64,000 nucleotides of DNA from Scheffersomyces stipitis CBS 6054. Its lineage: Eukaryota; Ascomycota; Pichiomycetes; Serinales; Debaryomycetaceae. Below the pieces are notes generated by a model. That model was not told the origin of the DNA. It did no database searches and worked only from the letters and a program-made list of their open reading frames with translations. Both the position numbers and the translations under genes were made by a program. The DNA is taken from the NCBI RefSeq assembly GCF_000209165.1, contig NC_009068.1, forward strand, positions 1,798,001 through 1,862,000, written 5' to 3'. Positions 40,252-49,340 of this stretch are shown piece by piece (the stretch's first letter is position 1; each line of letters opens with the position of its first letter).

Positions 40252-40800
40252 TTAGAGAAGGAACAAAGCGGCAAGGTAACCAAGAGAGCCTGCGGCAAGA
40301 GCAACAGCACCGTTGGTGGTGTCAGAAGATTCACTACTAGTGGTTTCACTGTCGGAAGCAGAACCAGTAGAAGAAGTAGAGACCTTAGTAGTGCTACTGT
40401 GGGAAGAAGTGTGATTGGCAGTGACGTTGAAAGATGGCAAGTCTGTAGGAAGGACATCGTCCAAGAGGATAGACAGCAGCGATGGGCCTGGACCAAGCTT
40501 ACAGTAGTTAGCCTTATATTCGTCAATGTCTGGAACACCTCCACCACAGTTACATTCAGCAAGACCGGCCCAGTAGTCACCGGACTCACAGAGACAAGTG
40601 TAAAGTTGAGCAAAGTCGTCGCCAGCGTCCTTCTTACAGTCGTTTTCAATGGCTCTGTAGATTTGACATGGTTCAGAGTTACAGTCTTCTACTTCACTGC
40701 TGCTGCTGTCGTCGCTGGTGGTGGTAGAGTCAGCTCTCTTAAAGTTGTTAGAGGCAGAGGCCGAAGCGACCAAGGCAAGCAAAGCAAGTTCGAACTTCAT
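40252..40800 (-). CDS. Secreted GPI-type protein with 8-cysteine CFEM-like domain (cluster member 1)
   Basis: 182 residues. Signal peptide 1-16, then KR (21-22) as a possible Kex2 site. Eight cysteines at C40, C45, C55, C69, C71, C83, C85 and C100 with the conserved CLC and YW..L..C.C core. A Ser/Thr-rich stalk with N-glycosylation sequons (NVT, NHT) is followed by a hydrophobic tail (GAVALAAGSLGYLAALFLL) typical of GPI addition. Shares the cysteine pattern with the next two genes on the same strand. The spacing is near CFEM but has C-x-C in place of C-x3-4-C at the sixth and seventh cysteines. CFEM proteins of Candida take haem; whether this one does is unknown. Confidence 0.78.
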   Translation of the reverse strand: MKFELALLALVASASASNNFKRADSTTTSDDSSSSEVEDCNSEPCQIYRAIENDCKKDAGDDFAQLYTCLCESGDYWAGLAECNCGGGVPDIDEYKANYCKLGPGPSLLSILLDDVLPTDLPSFNVTANHTSSHSSTTKVSTSSTGSASDSETTSSESSDTTNGAVALAAGSLGYLAALFLL

Positions 40801-42177
40801 TTTGTAGACTTAATATATTATTCTTTACTTGAAGTCAACGGCCATTTTCCACGAATTTGTCAGGTTTCGCCAGCCTATATATATGAGCAGGAATCGTGAA
40901 AAATTGCCCATTACTATCCCGAAAGTGGTATTTCTAATTATAGAGAAACTCAGAACTTATTTTGATTTCATCCCAATCCAGTATTCGCAATAGTTGCCCG
41001 ACGTATGTTTCTGTCACAAATTGATTGTCTGTCTCGACAGGGCACGTCTAGTGGTTTTGTGAAGCAATAATTTTCTGGCTACAGCGAAAATGTGGGTGGT
41101 TCAGTTACTGAAAATTTTCAAGTGCATCGTTGCCTAGACGAAACTTGCTTTGGTTGAGGCAATCACTTTGCTTGATTTGGTAAATTATGTTCGAGTTCCT
41201 GTGTATCGGCAAAGAACTTGATCCATTAGCCAGCCATATAAGGGGTTCGGAGCCTTTGGTTTTGATTTGGTTTTAATTTGATTTGATCTGGTTTGATCTG
41301 GTTTGCATCGTGATCCGTTGTCAGCTGCTACATAGTTTCCTCTTTCAATGGACATACCCAATCCAAACGAATGTATTACAATGCGGTGGCATGTCGTCTA
41401 CGAGCCCTTTGTCCAAAATACCCCAACACGTTGGCTGGTGATGTCGCACGCATTTCTTGGTGAATTCTCGACCTGCCCCTATTTTTAGCTTCGCCTGCTC
41501 GACTACCCGGTGTTATTAGATACTGTTCTGCCTGGCACATGCAAACACCTCTAAGCCGCGAACATAGCTTCGAGGAGGGGATCCGCTTTCACATATAGAT
41601 AAGCCCAAATAGACTGGTCCTCTCAAGTTGAAATTCCGATTCATTTTCAGGGTCAGAGTAGTACTGATTTACGTAGGAAAATTCGTGCTTCACCATTATT
41701 GAATTGGTCCACTTGCACAAAAATTTGCTTCAGAATTAAAAATCTGATCTTCAGCCACTCGAGATCAGTGTTGTCCCACCTACAATTCCGCCTCTGACGG
41801 CTAGATGTAGGACCGAGTTATAAAATCCATTTAGTGTAGATCATACTAAGTCAAGTGGATATTTTCCTGTAGACCAGGAGATGCTATTTCATCTTCCGTA
41901 TTGTTATCTAGTTTTACAATTCGAGTCACTGGGATTCAAATATGAGTACCATAATACCCCAGAAAACTGTAGTCCCCACAAACTACATTCGACATATTGT
42001 TTTTCGAACCTACACGTTTTCCTCCAAAGTTTAAATCGAATCAATTCAAACTTGAAATATTTTCGGTTATATATACGAACGAAGAAAATAAATGTCTAAA
42101 GCGTTTGCAAAAAAACGCTACCTCGATATGTGCTTAAAAAATAATGCATAACGTAGAATACGAGACTGATTCATTCT
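40801..42177. other. Spacer between 8-Cys genes 1 and 2, with promoter module A
   Basis: 1377 bp. Contains the promoter module at 40847-40901 (see separate entry) and a GATTTGGTTT/GATCTGGTTT low-complexity repeat at about 41252-41308. No extra family copy recognised. Confidence 0.35.
40847..40901 (-). promoter_or_regulatory. Promoter module A of 8-Cys gene 1 (TATA plus two flanking words)
   Basis: On the plus strand TTCCACGAATTTG (40847-40859), CTATATATA (40875-40883) and ATCGTGAAA (40893-40901). TATATATA lies about 75-85 bp from the ATG of gene 1. The same three words in the same order recur at 45303-45362. Confidence 0.55.
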
Positions 42178-43083
42178 TTAAGCAAGAACCAATGCTAAAA
42201 CCACCATAAACGAATTGATTGCGAGAGGGTTTCCACCATTGGTTGCACTTGTGGAACCTGTTTCAGTGGCAGATTCTTCAGTAACAGTACTTTCGGACGA
42301 ACCTGTACTTCTAGATGAACTCGAAGTACTATTTCCAGACTTTTCGATAGAAGAGCTGGCACGTCCAGTTGCAGTAGCAGAATCGGCATCGTCTGTTACA
42401 AGGTCCGAATCTTCAGAAACAGAAACAGAAACAGAATCCGAACCTTTGGTAGTTGAGTTAGATTCATCAGTAGCCGATTCGGCCCCAGATGCAGAGTCCA
42501 AGTCATCATCCTCAATAGAAATTGGGGAAGATGAAGCAGATTCAGTAGCTGTAGCAATAGTTGTTCTAGAAGTTGAAGTTTGTATGGAATTGGTCAAAGA
42601 AGTACTAGCTTCTTCGCCATCTTCTTCGCCATTTTCTTCACTTCCAGAACTAGTGGATGAATCTTCAACATCGTCAGCGGAGTTGTCTGCAACATTATCG
42701 GTTCCTTCGCTATTATCGTCTTCTGTAGCAGTGGCCGGAACATTTGTTGGCGGAGTATAGTTGTTGTCATCGTATGCCATACTATCCAAGTCAGAGTTCT
42801 CTGTGGATGCACCCTGGTTACAGTAACCACTCTTGTAGGAATCAATATCACTTTGGGAGGTTCCGTCACAAGAACAATCCAGTAATGCCTTCCAGTAGTC
42901 ATTATTACTACAGAGACACTCTATCTCCTTTTGAGGATCTTCCAGTGCACAGTTTTGCTGTGCCTTATCAATCACAGCTGAACATTGTGAAACATCACAG
43001 TCCCTCTTGAGAAATTCAATGATGTCAAGCTTTGCACAAGATGCTGTTGCAATTAAAGTTAACGAAAGAATAGAATATTTCAT
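42178..43083 (-). CDS. Secreted GPI-type protein with 8-cysteine CFEM-like domain (cluster member 2)
   Basis: 301 residues. Signal peptide of about 16 residues, a KR site (26-27) directly before the domain, and eight cysteines at C29, C34, C45, C56, C58, C70, C72 and C88 with CLC...DYW..L..C.C.....YC. The following stalk is longer than in member 1 and unusually acidic (Asp/Glu/Ser/Thr-rich, for example EENGEEDGEEAS). The C-terminal hydrophobic tail (NPLAINSFMVVLALVLA) fits a GPI signal. A TATAAAAAG (plus 43134-43142) is about 52 bp upstream. The antisense and out-of-frame readings of the Ser-rich stalk are shadows. Confidence 0.78.
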   Translation of the reverse strand: MKYSILSLTLIATASCAKLDIIEFLKRDCDVSQCSAVIDKAQQNCALEDPQKEIECLCSNNDYWKALLDCSCDGTSQSDIDSYKSGYCNQGASTENSDLDSMAYDDNNYTPPTNVPATATEDDNSEGTDNVADNSADDVEDSSTSSGSEENGEEDGEEASTSLTNSIQTSTSRTTIATATESASSSPISIEDDDLDSASGAESATDESNSTTKGSDSVSVSVSEDSDLVTDDADSATATGRASSSIEKSGNSTSSSSRSTGSSESTVTEESATETGSTSATNGGNPLAINSFMVVLALVLA

Positions 43084-44093
43084 TTTTGATTAGCATTTTC
43101 AAACATTTTAGAATGCTGGGAGCAGAGCAGACTCTTTTTATACTTGACCAACTTAACATAAAACGTTCTATATTCGGCAGGCCCTGAAACGGAGATTTCT
43201 TGACATTGCAATATGAAGAACGTTTTAGGGCCAGTTCGAACTTGAATATTCTAAATCGAGGGCTCAAACAGATGAAAATGGCAAATGAATATGAAGGTTG
43301 CCATAATTAAATTATGCATATATCAGCCTATTTAAAAAATTGTAAGGGTCTATGTTAATACTACTTTTGAGCACTCTTATAAAGGTTTCTGTGGAGAATA
43401 ATTTTGCAATACGAAAAGTTTATAGGACAGGTAAATAGCATCTACTAGTTCGTGACAACGATGACAATATATACCTCTTCTGTTGTTTCACCTATAGTCT
43501 ATGTTACTTTTGGACGCTTCACATCGGCTCAGAAGGTGGAGAATACATAGTGGGCATTATGCAATTAATCGCCCAAAACGTTTTGCCAATACTCAGAAAC
43601 AAATTACATTATTGGGGTAGAGCATTGATAATAACAGCATGGCAATGTAAGATTTCAGTAAATTTGCATGTTCTCTAGTTTCGAATACACAATTCGATTT
43701 TGAATTACAAAATATTGTATCAAGCTGCACAATACATCCATCTAACTGCAGAATTAAAATCAAATTAAGAATAGACCTGAATTTATCAAGCCGACAAAAA
43801 ACATGAACTGTCGGACACATCGGCCCAAACGAGGTTTCAACTTGGCCGATCTTCTGTTTTTTATTCTCTGCTTCGTACCTGCGTTTTGTAAGAAAAGAAA
43901 TTGAACGACAATCTCTCTCTTTGCATATAACATTGTCGAAACAAGAATAATGATGACACTAGAGCAGTGTTTTCCCATTGATTGCTTGAATTCCGCTGTA
44001 TAGGGTGATAGCATTCATATTAATATGTGGTAATTCAATAGAATAGAAAAAAGGATATCTATATTGGTGATTAACGGTGTGAGTTTATATCAA
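43084..44093. other. Spacer between 8-Cys genes 2 and 3
   Basis: 1010 bp, AT-rich, no gene. Small frames here are not cysteine-patterned like the flanking family. Confidence 0.35.
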
Positions 44094-44867
44094 TTACATG
44101 AAAAGTAGTGCTAAGATACAAATGGGAGAAGCTACTACTAATCTGCTTCCTTTATTACCACTGGTAGTAGAGCTAGTCGTTTCGCTACTAAATGCTGTGA
44201 CGGATGTCGAGGACGTATGCTCAGAACTAGATCTGGTAGGGGTGGAAGAAGACGTATGTTCAGACCTAGACGTGATAGATGAAGCCGGCAAAGACGACAA
44301 ATGAACCAACTCTATAACTGAAGAGGCATCCATAGAGCTCGATGGATCTGTTTGAGGCAATTCAATCAAAATACTTTCCAATGGTAATTCAGTCAATGTC
44401 AAAGTTCCCGTATTAGTTAGAGCACTGTCAGCATGAGCTATTAGCCCAACCAAGGTCCCATCAGTAGGCTCGCTGTTGAGAAAAGACTCTGTACTTGAAA
44501 TTGGATCAGAAGGATGAGTAGCAGAGGCAAGGCCAGAAGCTTCCAGTTCATTGCAATAAAAGACTTTTAATTCTTGCCCACTCTTTGGTTCTCCTTCGCT
44601 ATCACAAGTACAGGCTGCAAGCTTATCCCAATATTCTTCAACACCCAAAAGACATAAACAGGCAATTACTTGCGGTTCTACTGACTCAGAATTATCGCTA
44701 CCTTCAGGTGTACACTGTTGCTGAGCATTGACAGCGTCCAAACATTGTTGAGAATCACAACTACTAGAGCTGGAGTAAAATGCAGCGGACGCTGTGTCTG
44801 TAGAAGTAGCAGAAAAGACTGCTGGCAATGAGCAGATGAAACAGAGGGCCAACAACACAGATCTCAT
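44094..44867 (-). CDS. Secreted GPI-type protein with 8-cysteine CFEM-like domain (cluster member 3)
   Basis: 257 residues. Signal peptide (MRSVLLALCFICSLPAVFSA), then eight cysteines at C37, C42, C52, C70, C72, C86, C88 and C105. The domain keeps CLC, EYW..L..C.C and YC but has longer loops than members 1 and 2 (17 residues between the third and fourth cysteines). A long Ser/Thr-rich stalk with TSSST repeats, then a short hydrophobic end (LVVASPICILALLFM) as GPI signal. A TATAAA (plus 44921-44926) lies about 54 bp before the ATG. It is the most diverged of the three. Confidence 0.75.
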   Translation of the reverse strand: MRSVLLALCFICSLPAVFSATSTDTASAAFYSSSSSCDSQQCLDAVNAQQQCTPEGSDNSESVEPQVIACLCLLGVEEYWDKLAACTCDSEGEPKSGQELKVFYCNELEASGLASATHPSDPISSTESFLNSEPTDGTLVGLIAHADSALTNTGTLTLTELPLESILIELPQTDPSSSMDASSVIELVHLSSLPASSITSRSEHTSSSTPTRSSSEHTSSTSVTAFSSETTSSTTSGNKGSRLVVASPICILALLFM

Positions 44868-45639
44868 AGTTGCTTAAAGCTACTTTTGTCACGAATGGAA
44901 AATTTACATTTGATAGACTGTTTATACCACAACTATTTTTTGTCAAACACGAGATTGTTCTAAGCCTCGATGCTTGACATTATTTCAGATCCTAGCTGAT
45001 ATCGAGAAATGAGGCATCGATAAAGAGATACCGAAATAACAGGGTATTCTTCTTCTAGAAACATTAAGACTTTAATTATCATCTACTTGAAAAAAAATAG
45101 GAAAAAAGTTTCAACTTGTGTAGAACGTAAAATATGGAATTAAATAAATATTCAACAGTGATTCTCGGTCTAAGTAATCGATTGTACTTTGCAATCTTAT
45201 TATAGTGCTATGAAATACGACAAATAAGAATTACAGAAGTAGGTATTCTAGAGTTACAAATGGCTGCGAAAAATCAAGAGCCAATGGAGATTCTTGCATA
45301 AGTTCCACGGATTTGCAGCCCTGGCTATATATAAGGTTTCTCGGCTTCCCAGGATCGTGAAAGTAATCTTTGAATCACATACTTAAGTCTATATACGCAA
45401 GGCTTGGTCAGTTAGTATACAGTCGAGATCACAAAAGCCAGCGGTAGTGAACTGTACTGTACTGGCTCCAAAAAGTGCTACCACTGGTTATTTGAGCGCG
45501 ACATTCGAGCCCTAACAATTCTATCGTCTACGACATGCGACATTATCGAAAAAATTTACATTGGACGTATGAGAAAATGAAAAATTTCAAAATCATCAAT
45601 TGAACTAGTGTATTCATCTACAACCACTACTTCTGTAAA
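44868..45639. other. Divergent spacer 8-Cys gene 3 / MRPS35 with promoter module B
   Basis: 772 bp. Apart from module B (45303-45362) it has a TACTTGAAAAAAAATAGGAAAAAAG A-tract near 45085. No gene. Confidence 0.35.
45303..45362. promoter_or_regulatory. Promoter module B, copy of the module before 8-Cys gene 1
   Basis: TTCCACGGATTTG (45303-45315), CTATATATA (45325-45333) and ATCGTGAAA (45354-45362): 12/13, 9/9 and 9/9 matches, same order as module A with different spacing. Lies about 440-495 bp upstream of 8-Cys gene 3 and about 280 bp before MRPS35, so which gene it serves is open. Confidence 0.5.
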
Positions 45640-46890
45640 ATGATTCGGACCAGAGCGAGCGGTAGTACCCCCATACAGAGGGGAATAAGCCTACAACAAG
45701 TCCGTTACAGAAGACAACTAGCATATCCGTCATATACCAGAGAAATTCCTCCCAAGTCACATCCTAAAAAAGACCATTCTTCGTCTTTCCAGAGAGCCCT
45801 CAAGAAATGGTTGGGCCCAAAGAGTATTACTGGCGAATACTACAGAAACAAGTACTACTATCCTCCACAGAACCATAGACCCAACTACGTAGTACCCGAT
45901 GGAAAGTCTGTGATAGAGGCTGGAAAACCAAGAGGTGGTCCAACTTCTGTAGCTTTCGGAGCCGAGGCCCCAAGAAGAGACCCTTCTTTAAATCCATTTC
46001 CTCAGAATATCTACTGTAAGACAAACCATATGATTCCACACGAACTCAAGGAAAAGATCTGCGAGGATATTAACGAAAACGGCTTACATATCCAAGAAGC
46101 CTCGAACAAATACGGCATCAGTCTCGAGAGAATAGAGGCAATTCTCAAGTTGAGTACAATCGAAAAGGAATGGTCTGCCAATTCCGGCGAATCAGTATGT
46201 ATAAATTAATTTGCAATAATTCAGGATCGCAATGAGCATAACTATGATGGTCATGATTCTGATGTTTCAATTATCATGTTTATGTTTATGGTGACCTTGA
46301 ATGCCGCTATCTTGTGAAACAATAGACTTTATGATGAGAATGCTTTTATATATTCGATTAGTCTTTAAGACAACTACATGGTTAAAAATTCAGCGCTGAT
46401 ACTATGTCTATTTATTCACAATGCAGCAGTTCTTTGGCAACAGTTACTAACAGATATCTAGCTCACTACTAAGGAGGACTTGGCTAAATTTGCCGATGTC
46501 ATGTACAAGATGTTTCCGCTCTATAGACCACCATTGGGCGCAGACAACTTGACAGAAATTCCTACTCCACACAAGACGTTGACCCAGCGTTTCTTGACGA
46601 TTGCTGAATCCGAGCCATTTGGTCCCATCGATGCTGCCAACTTGTTGGAGTTGCCTGTTGCCAGTGACACTTTGAGCAAGTTGACTGAGGTCCAGGAACA
46701 GGGAGACGAAGCAAAGGTCAGGTTGAACAAGGTTATTGTAGGGAAACAGAAGGAAGGAGAGAGAACTGCATTCAAGTTCACGAGCTCCAAGGCTGGCTCT
46801 GTTGGCCACCGTTATGGTGCTGCCAGAAGAGACACCAAGAAGGACAGGGCCATTGGCTTTGATGCCGAGGGTCGTATGGTCTACCTCTAG
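45640..46890 (+). CDS. MRPS35: Mitochondrial small ribosomal subunit protein mS45-type (Mrps35/Bot1 family), intron-split
   Basis: Two exons: 45640-46194 (185 codons, ending at TCA) and 46462-46890, joined in phase 0, giving 327 residues (S. cerevisiae Mrps35 has 345). The N-terminal exon has an Arg-rich mitochondrial presequence and a Pro/Tyr-rich middle, then NPFPQNIYCKTNHMIP and a helix-turn-helix-like segment (ICEDINENGLHIQEASNKYGISLERIEAILKL-type, about 145-175) that marks the fungal Bot1/Mrps35 family. The second exon begins LTTKEDLAKFADVMYKMFP and ends with the GHRYGAARRDTKKDRAIGF basic region. Neither open frame alone is a complete protein, which supports the splice. It acts in mitochondrial translation. 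Confidence 0.85.
46195..46461 (+). other. MRPS35: Spliceosomal intron in MRPS35, 267 bp
   Basis: 5' site GTATGT at 46195, branch TACTAAC at 46445-46451, 3' site TAG ending at 46461 (11 nt after the branch adenosine). In-frame stop codons occur within it, and removal restores one continuous family protein. Confidence 0.9.
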
Positions 46891-47507
46891 AAGTGTAAAT
46901 ACATGTACATAGATAACACGAATAATGGTTGGTAGAGATGTAGTCACGTGAAAAGCTTGAATTGCTTGACAAATATAATGAGATAAGACTGCCTTTTGTA
47001 TTCTTGATAATTGAGTAATGAATATTTGTATGAGGCGAGATTTACACCTGCTGAAGTACTGAGTAGCTCTCTGTTTGTTAGACTCGTGTGGTGGTATTAG
47101 CACATTTGTGCTAGGAGCGTGGTCTGAAATTTTTCACTAGCTGAGACGCAAGACTGAGGTATCATTCTAACGAGAAAAAACTCACCAAAATTGCAAATTA
47201 AACAAAAGTAACAATGTCTACGACGTCCGTCTTGCGGTCCACGATATGGAAATATACACCAGAAGCCCTAACAACTTCCACTACAAATTGTATATGTATA
47301 TTGTTATACTAGTGGTAGAATAGTGCTAAGTATAGAATCCTGCATTTTAGTTCGTCGCGCACGACCAGCGAACGACACGTCTTTTTTTCAGCTGTTGATC
47401 TGTTGGCTTAACAGTGAACACTATTCATTCAGTAGCAACAGGTATTACCAGCAAACGAGTGCAAGTTGTGTTTGTAGTCCAAGTCTGTTCGTGAATATAG
47501 AATTGAT
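46891..47507. other. Intergenic MRPS35 to p24 gene
   Basis: 617 bp. Holds a CACGTG at about 46945 and the 32-codon frame at 47214-47312. GTCGCGCACGACC and a T-tract near 47355-47390 likely form the promoter of the p24 gene. Confidence 0.35.
47214..47312 (+). CDS. Possible micro-ORF of 32 codons
   Basis: ATG in good context (aacaATGTCT) opens a short frame whose first 25 residues (Ser/Thr-rich, with RSTIWKYTPEAL) look more protein-like than its end. It could be a very small protein, a first exon, or chance. No canonical GTATGT/TACTAAC follows, so I could not extend it. Confidence 0.2.
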   Translation: MSTTSVLRSTIWKYTPEALTTSTTNCICILLY

Positions 47508-48155
47508 ATGCAACTCTTTTCGTGTTTGTTTCTGCTTTTGGCAGTTTCCCAGTTGATTCTGGCTTCTGCCATCACATTCATATTGGGAGCACAGCAAAAA
47601 CAGTGCTACTATGTTTTCACCAGCAAGCCTGAGACCCAGATTGGGTACTATTTCGCCGTTCAAGCCGGTGGCCAGTTCGACGTTGACTACACCATCAAGA
47701 ATCCCTCTGGCGAAATCATTGTTTCTGAAGATAAACAGAGACAGGGTGACTTTGTTTTCACCGCTCACGCTGTAGGTGAATACGAGTTCTGCTTCGCCAA
47801 CGGCATGTCGACCTTTGCTGAAAAGGTCGTCGATTTCGAAATCAAGTTTGAAAACGACGACAATGCCAATAGCTTCAAGGCATCCATGCCACAACAACCC
47901 AACACCAAGCCTATTGCCCATGTTGAAAGTATGCAAAAGGTTGTGGACAAGATTGACGAACAATTGGATGGTCTCTCGAGAACATTACAGTACTACAAGA
48001 CCAGAAACAACAGAAATCAGGCTACCGTCAAGTCCACGGAAAACAGAATATACTACTTCTCCATTTTCGAAGTGTTGTTGATGGTGGGTATGGCCTTCTT
48101 GCAGATCACTATTGTCCAGTTCTTCTTCAAGGGCTCCAGAAAGCAGTTGGTCTAG
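47508..48155 (+). CDS. p24-family cargo receptor (Erp2/Erp3/Erp4-like)
   Basis: 215 residues. Signal peptide (1-20), GOLD domain with the disulfide pair C33 and C95 (KQCYYVF, EYEFCF), a coiled coil (about 130-175, with the RNNRNQATVKSTENR segment typical before the helix) and one C-terminal TM (about 184-206). The short cytosolic tail FFFKGSRKQLV has the aromatic and basic residues bound by COPII and COPI. p24 proteins cycle between ER and Golgi; in yeast they help sort GPI-anchored proteins. The exact paralogue cannot be fixed without a tree. Confidence 0.85.
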   Translation: MQLFSCLFLLLAVSQLILASAITFILGAQQKQCYYVFTSKPETQIGYYFAVQAGGQFDVDYTIKNPSGEIIVSEDKQRQGDFVFTAHAVGEYEFCFANGMSTFAEKVVDFEIKFENDDNANSFKASMPQQPNTKPIAHVESMQKVVDKIDEQLDGLSRTLQYYKTRNNRNQATVKSTENRIYYFSIFEVLLMVGMAFLQITIVQFFFKGSRKQLV

Positions 48156-48590
48156 AGGTTATGGCATTGTACAGTTAGTCTAATCGAACAAAAGATCGGA
48201 AGAGTTAATGTAGATCCTATTGGATATATCGTGTCTATATTATTGTAACATATTGTACTGATCTGTACTAGATATAGTGCACATTTATTAACGTGCTAGA
48301 TATAATTTAGCATATTTCAATACATATCTATGAGTTATTCACATTTCCATCCGTTTCTCGGCACTCCACAAACATATCGTAATGCTTTATATTTCATTGT
48401 TCTTCCTTTTCTCTCTGTTCAATAGTTCTTTAAATTTCATTTTTCGCACCCGCAATTTTGTTCAGATACCAATATTGAAAATTCATAGATTTCACTGTCA
48501 GATTTATACAATTGGTTTCATTTTACACATTTTTTTAATGTAGTTTCGGGAGTACTTGCTCTTTCATTGACTCAATAGCACAAGCTTATA
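48156..48590. other. Intergenic p24 gene to GPI19
   Basis: 435 bp, T-rich (TTTCATTTTTCGC, CATTTTACACATTTTTTTAATG). Promoter of GPI19; no gene. Confidence 0.35.
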
Positions 48591-49151
48591 ATGTCCTCAC
48601 TACATCTCAATCGGTTTTTCTCTCCCACCAGAGAGTCCAAGTCTCCTCTGCCTGCTATCCTGGGAGAAGACAAACTAGCCAGGGAATCAGACGTAACAGT
48701 CTCTACAAACATCACGCTGTACGCTGAATACAAGGGTTTCTTTGTATATGTTCTAAGCGCATTTTTCTTGACAAGCTGGATAGCGTGGGCGTTACTTCCG
48801 GAGCGTTTCCTCAATGACTACCTATCTATATACTACTATCCAGACAAGTACTGGTCTTTAGCTGTGCCGAGCTATTCGTTGATGTTGATGGTTTATATCT
48901 ACGCTGCTCTTGCTTTGTACAACACAGAGGTGCTTACGTTGCCCTTAGACGATGTCCGCAATTTTGTAGACGACCACTCTGTGTTTCCTGGCTCTGATAA
49001 TACGAAACAGGAAGAGAGAATCGCAGCTGCTGTAGAGTATGTCCATAAAGCTCCCAGTGGTGTATGGGATCTTCCCATAACATTAGTAAATGAGGTATTG
49101 TACACTGACTACAACGACAAGAACCACTACAACAATTACCACTGGCAATAG
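48591..49151 (+). CDS. GPI19: GPI-GlcNAc transferase subunit GPI19 (PIG-P family)
   Basis: 186 residues. PIG-P core EYKGFFVYVLSAFFLTSWIA, a first TM (about 49-69), the PERFLNDYLSIYYYPDKYW loop and a second TM (about 89-109), then the polar PLDDVRNFVDD segment. The domain ends with DLPITLVNEVLY, the usual end of the family. Subunit of the ER complex that transfers GlcNAc to phosphatidylinositol, the first GPI step. Slightly longer than the 140-aa S. cerevisiae protein because of a Ser/Pro-rich N-terminus. Confidence 0.9.
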   Translation: MSSLHLNRFFSPTRESKSPLPAILGEDKLARESDVTVSTNITLYAEYKGFFVYVLSAFFLTSWIAWALLPERFLNDYLSIYYYPDKYWSLAVPSYSLMLMVYIYAALALYNTEVLTLPLDDVRNFVDDHSVFPGSDNTKQEERIAAAVEYVHKAPSGVWDLPITLVNEVLYTDYNDKNHYNNYHWQ

Positions 49152-49340
49152 CACTGGTTTTTAATCTACAGTAGCCACCATTCCTCAGAATGTATTATGA
49201 ATAACGATCTATATAATGCTCATACAGGGCTAACCACCCCTTGAAAATGAAATCTATATAATTAACTAATAAGTAATGATGATGAATATTTATCTGACAA
49301 GAAGCAATTAAACAATGCAAAGGACCAAACGATCCGTGAT

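Noticed and set aside
43084..44093. Fourth, degenerate copy of the 8-Cys gene
   Set aside because: No CLC or YW..L..C.C remnant is seen in this spacer or in 40801-42177 and 44868-45639.
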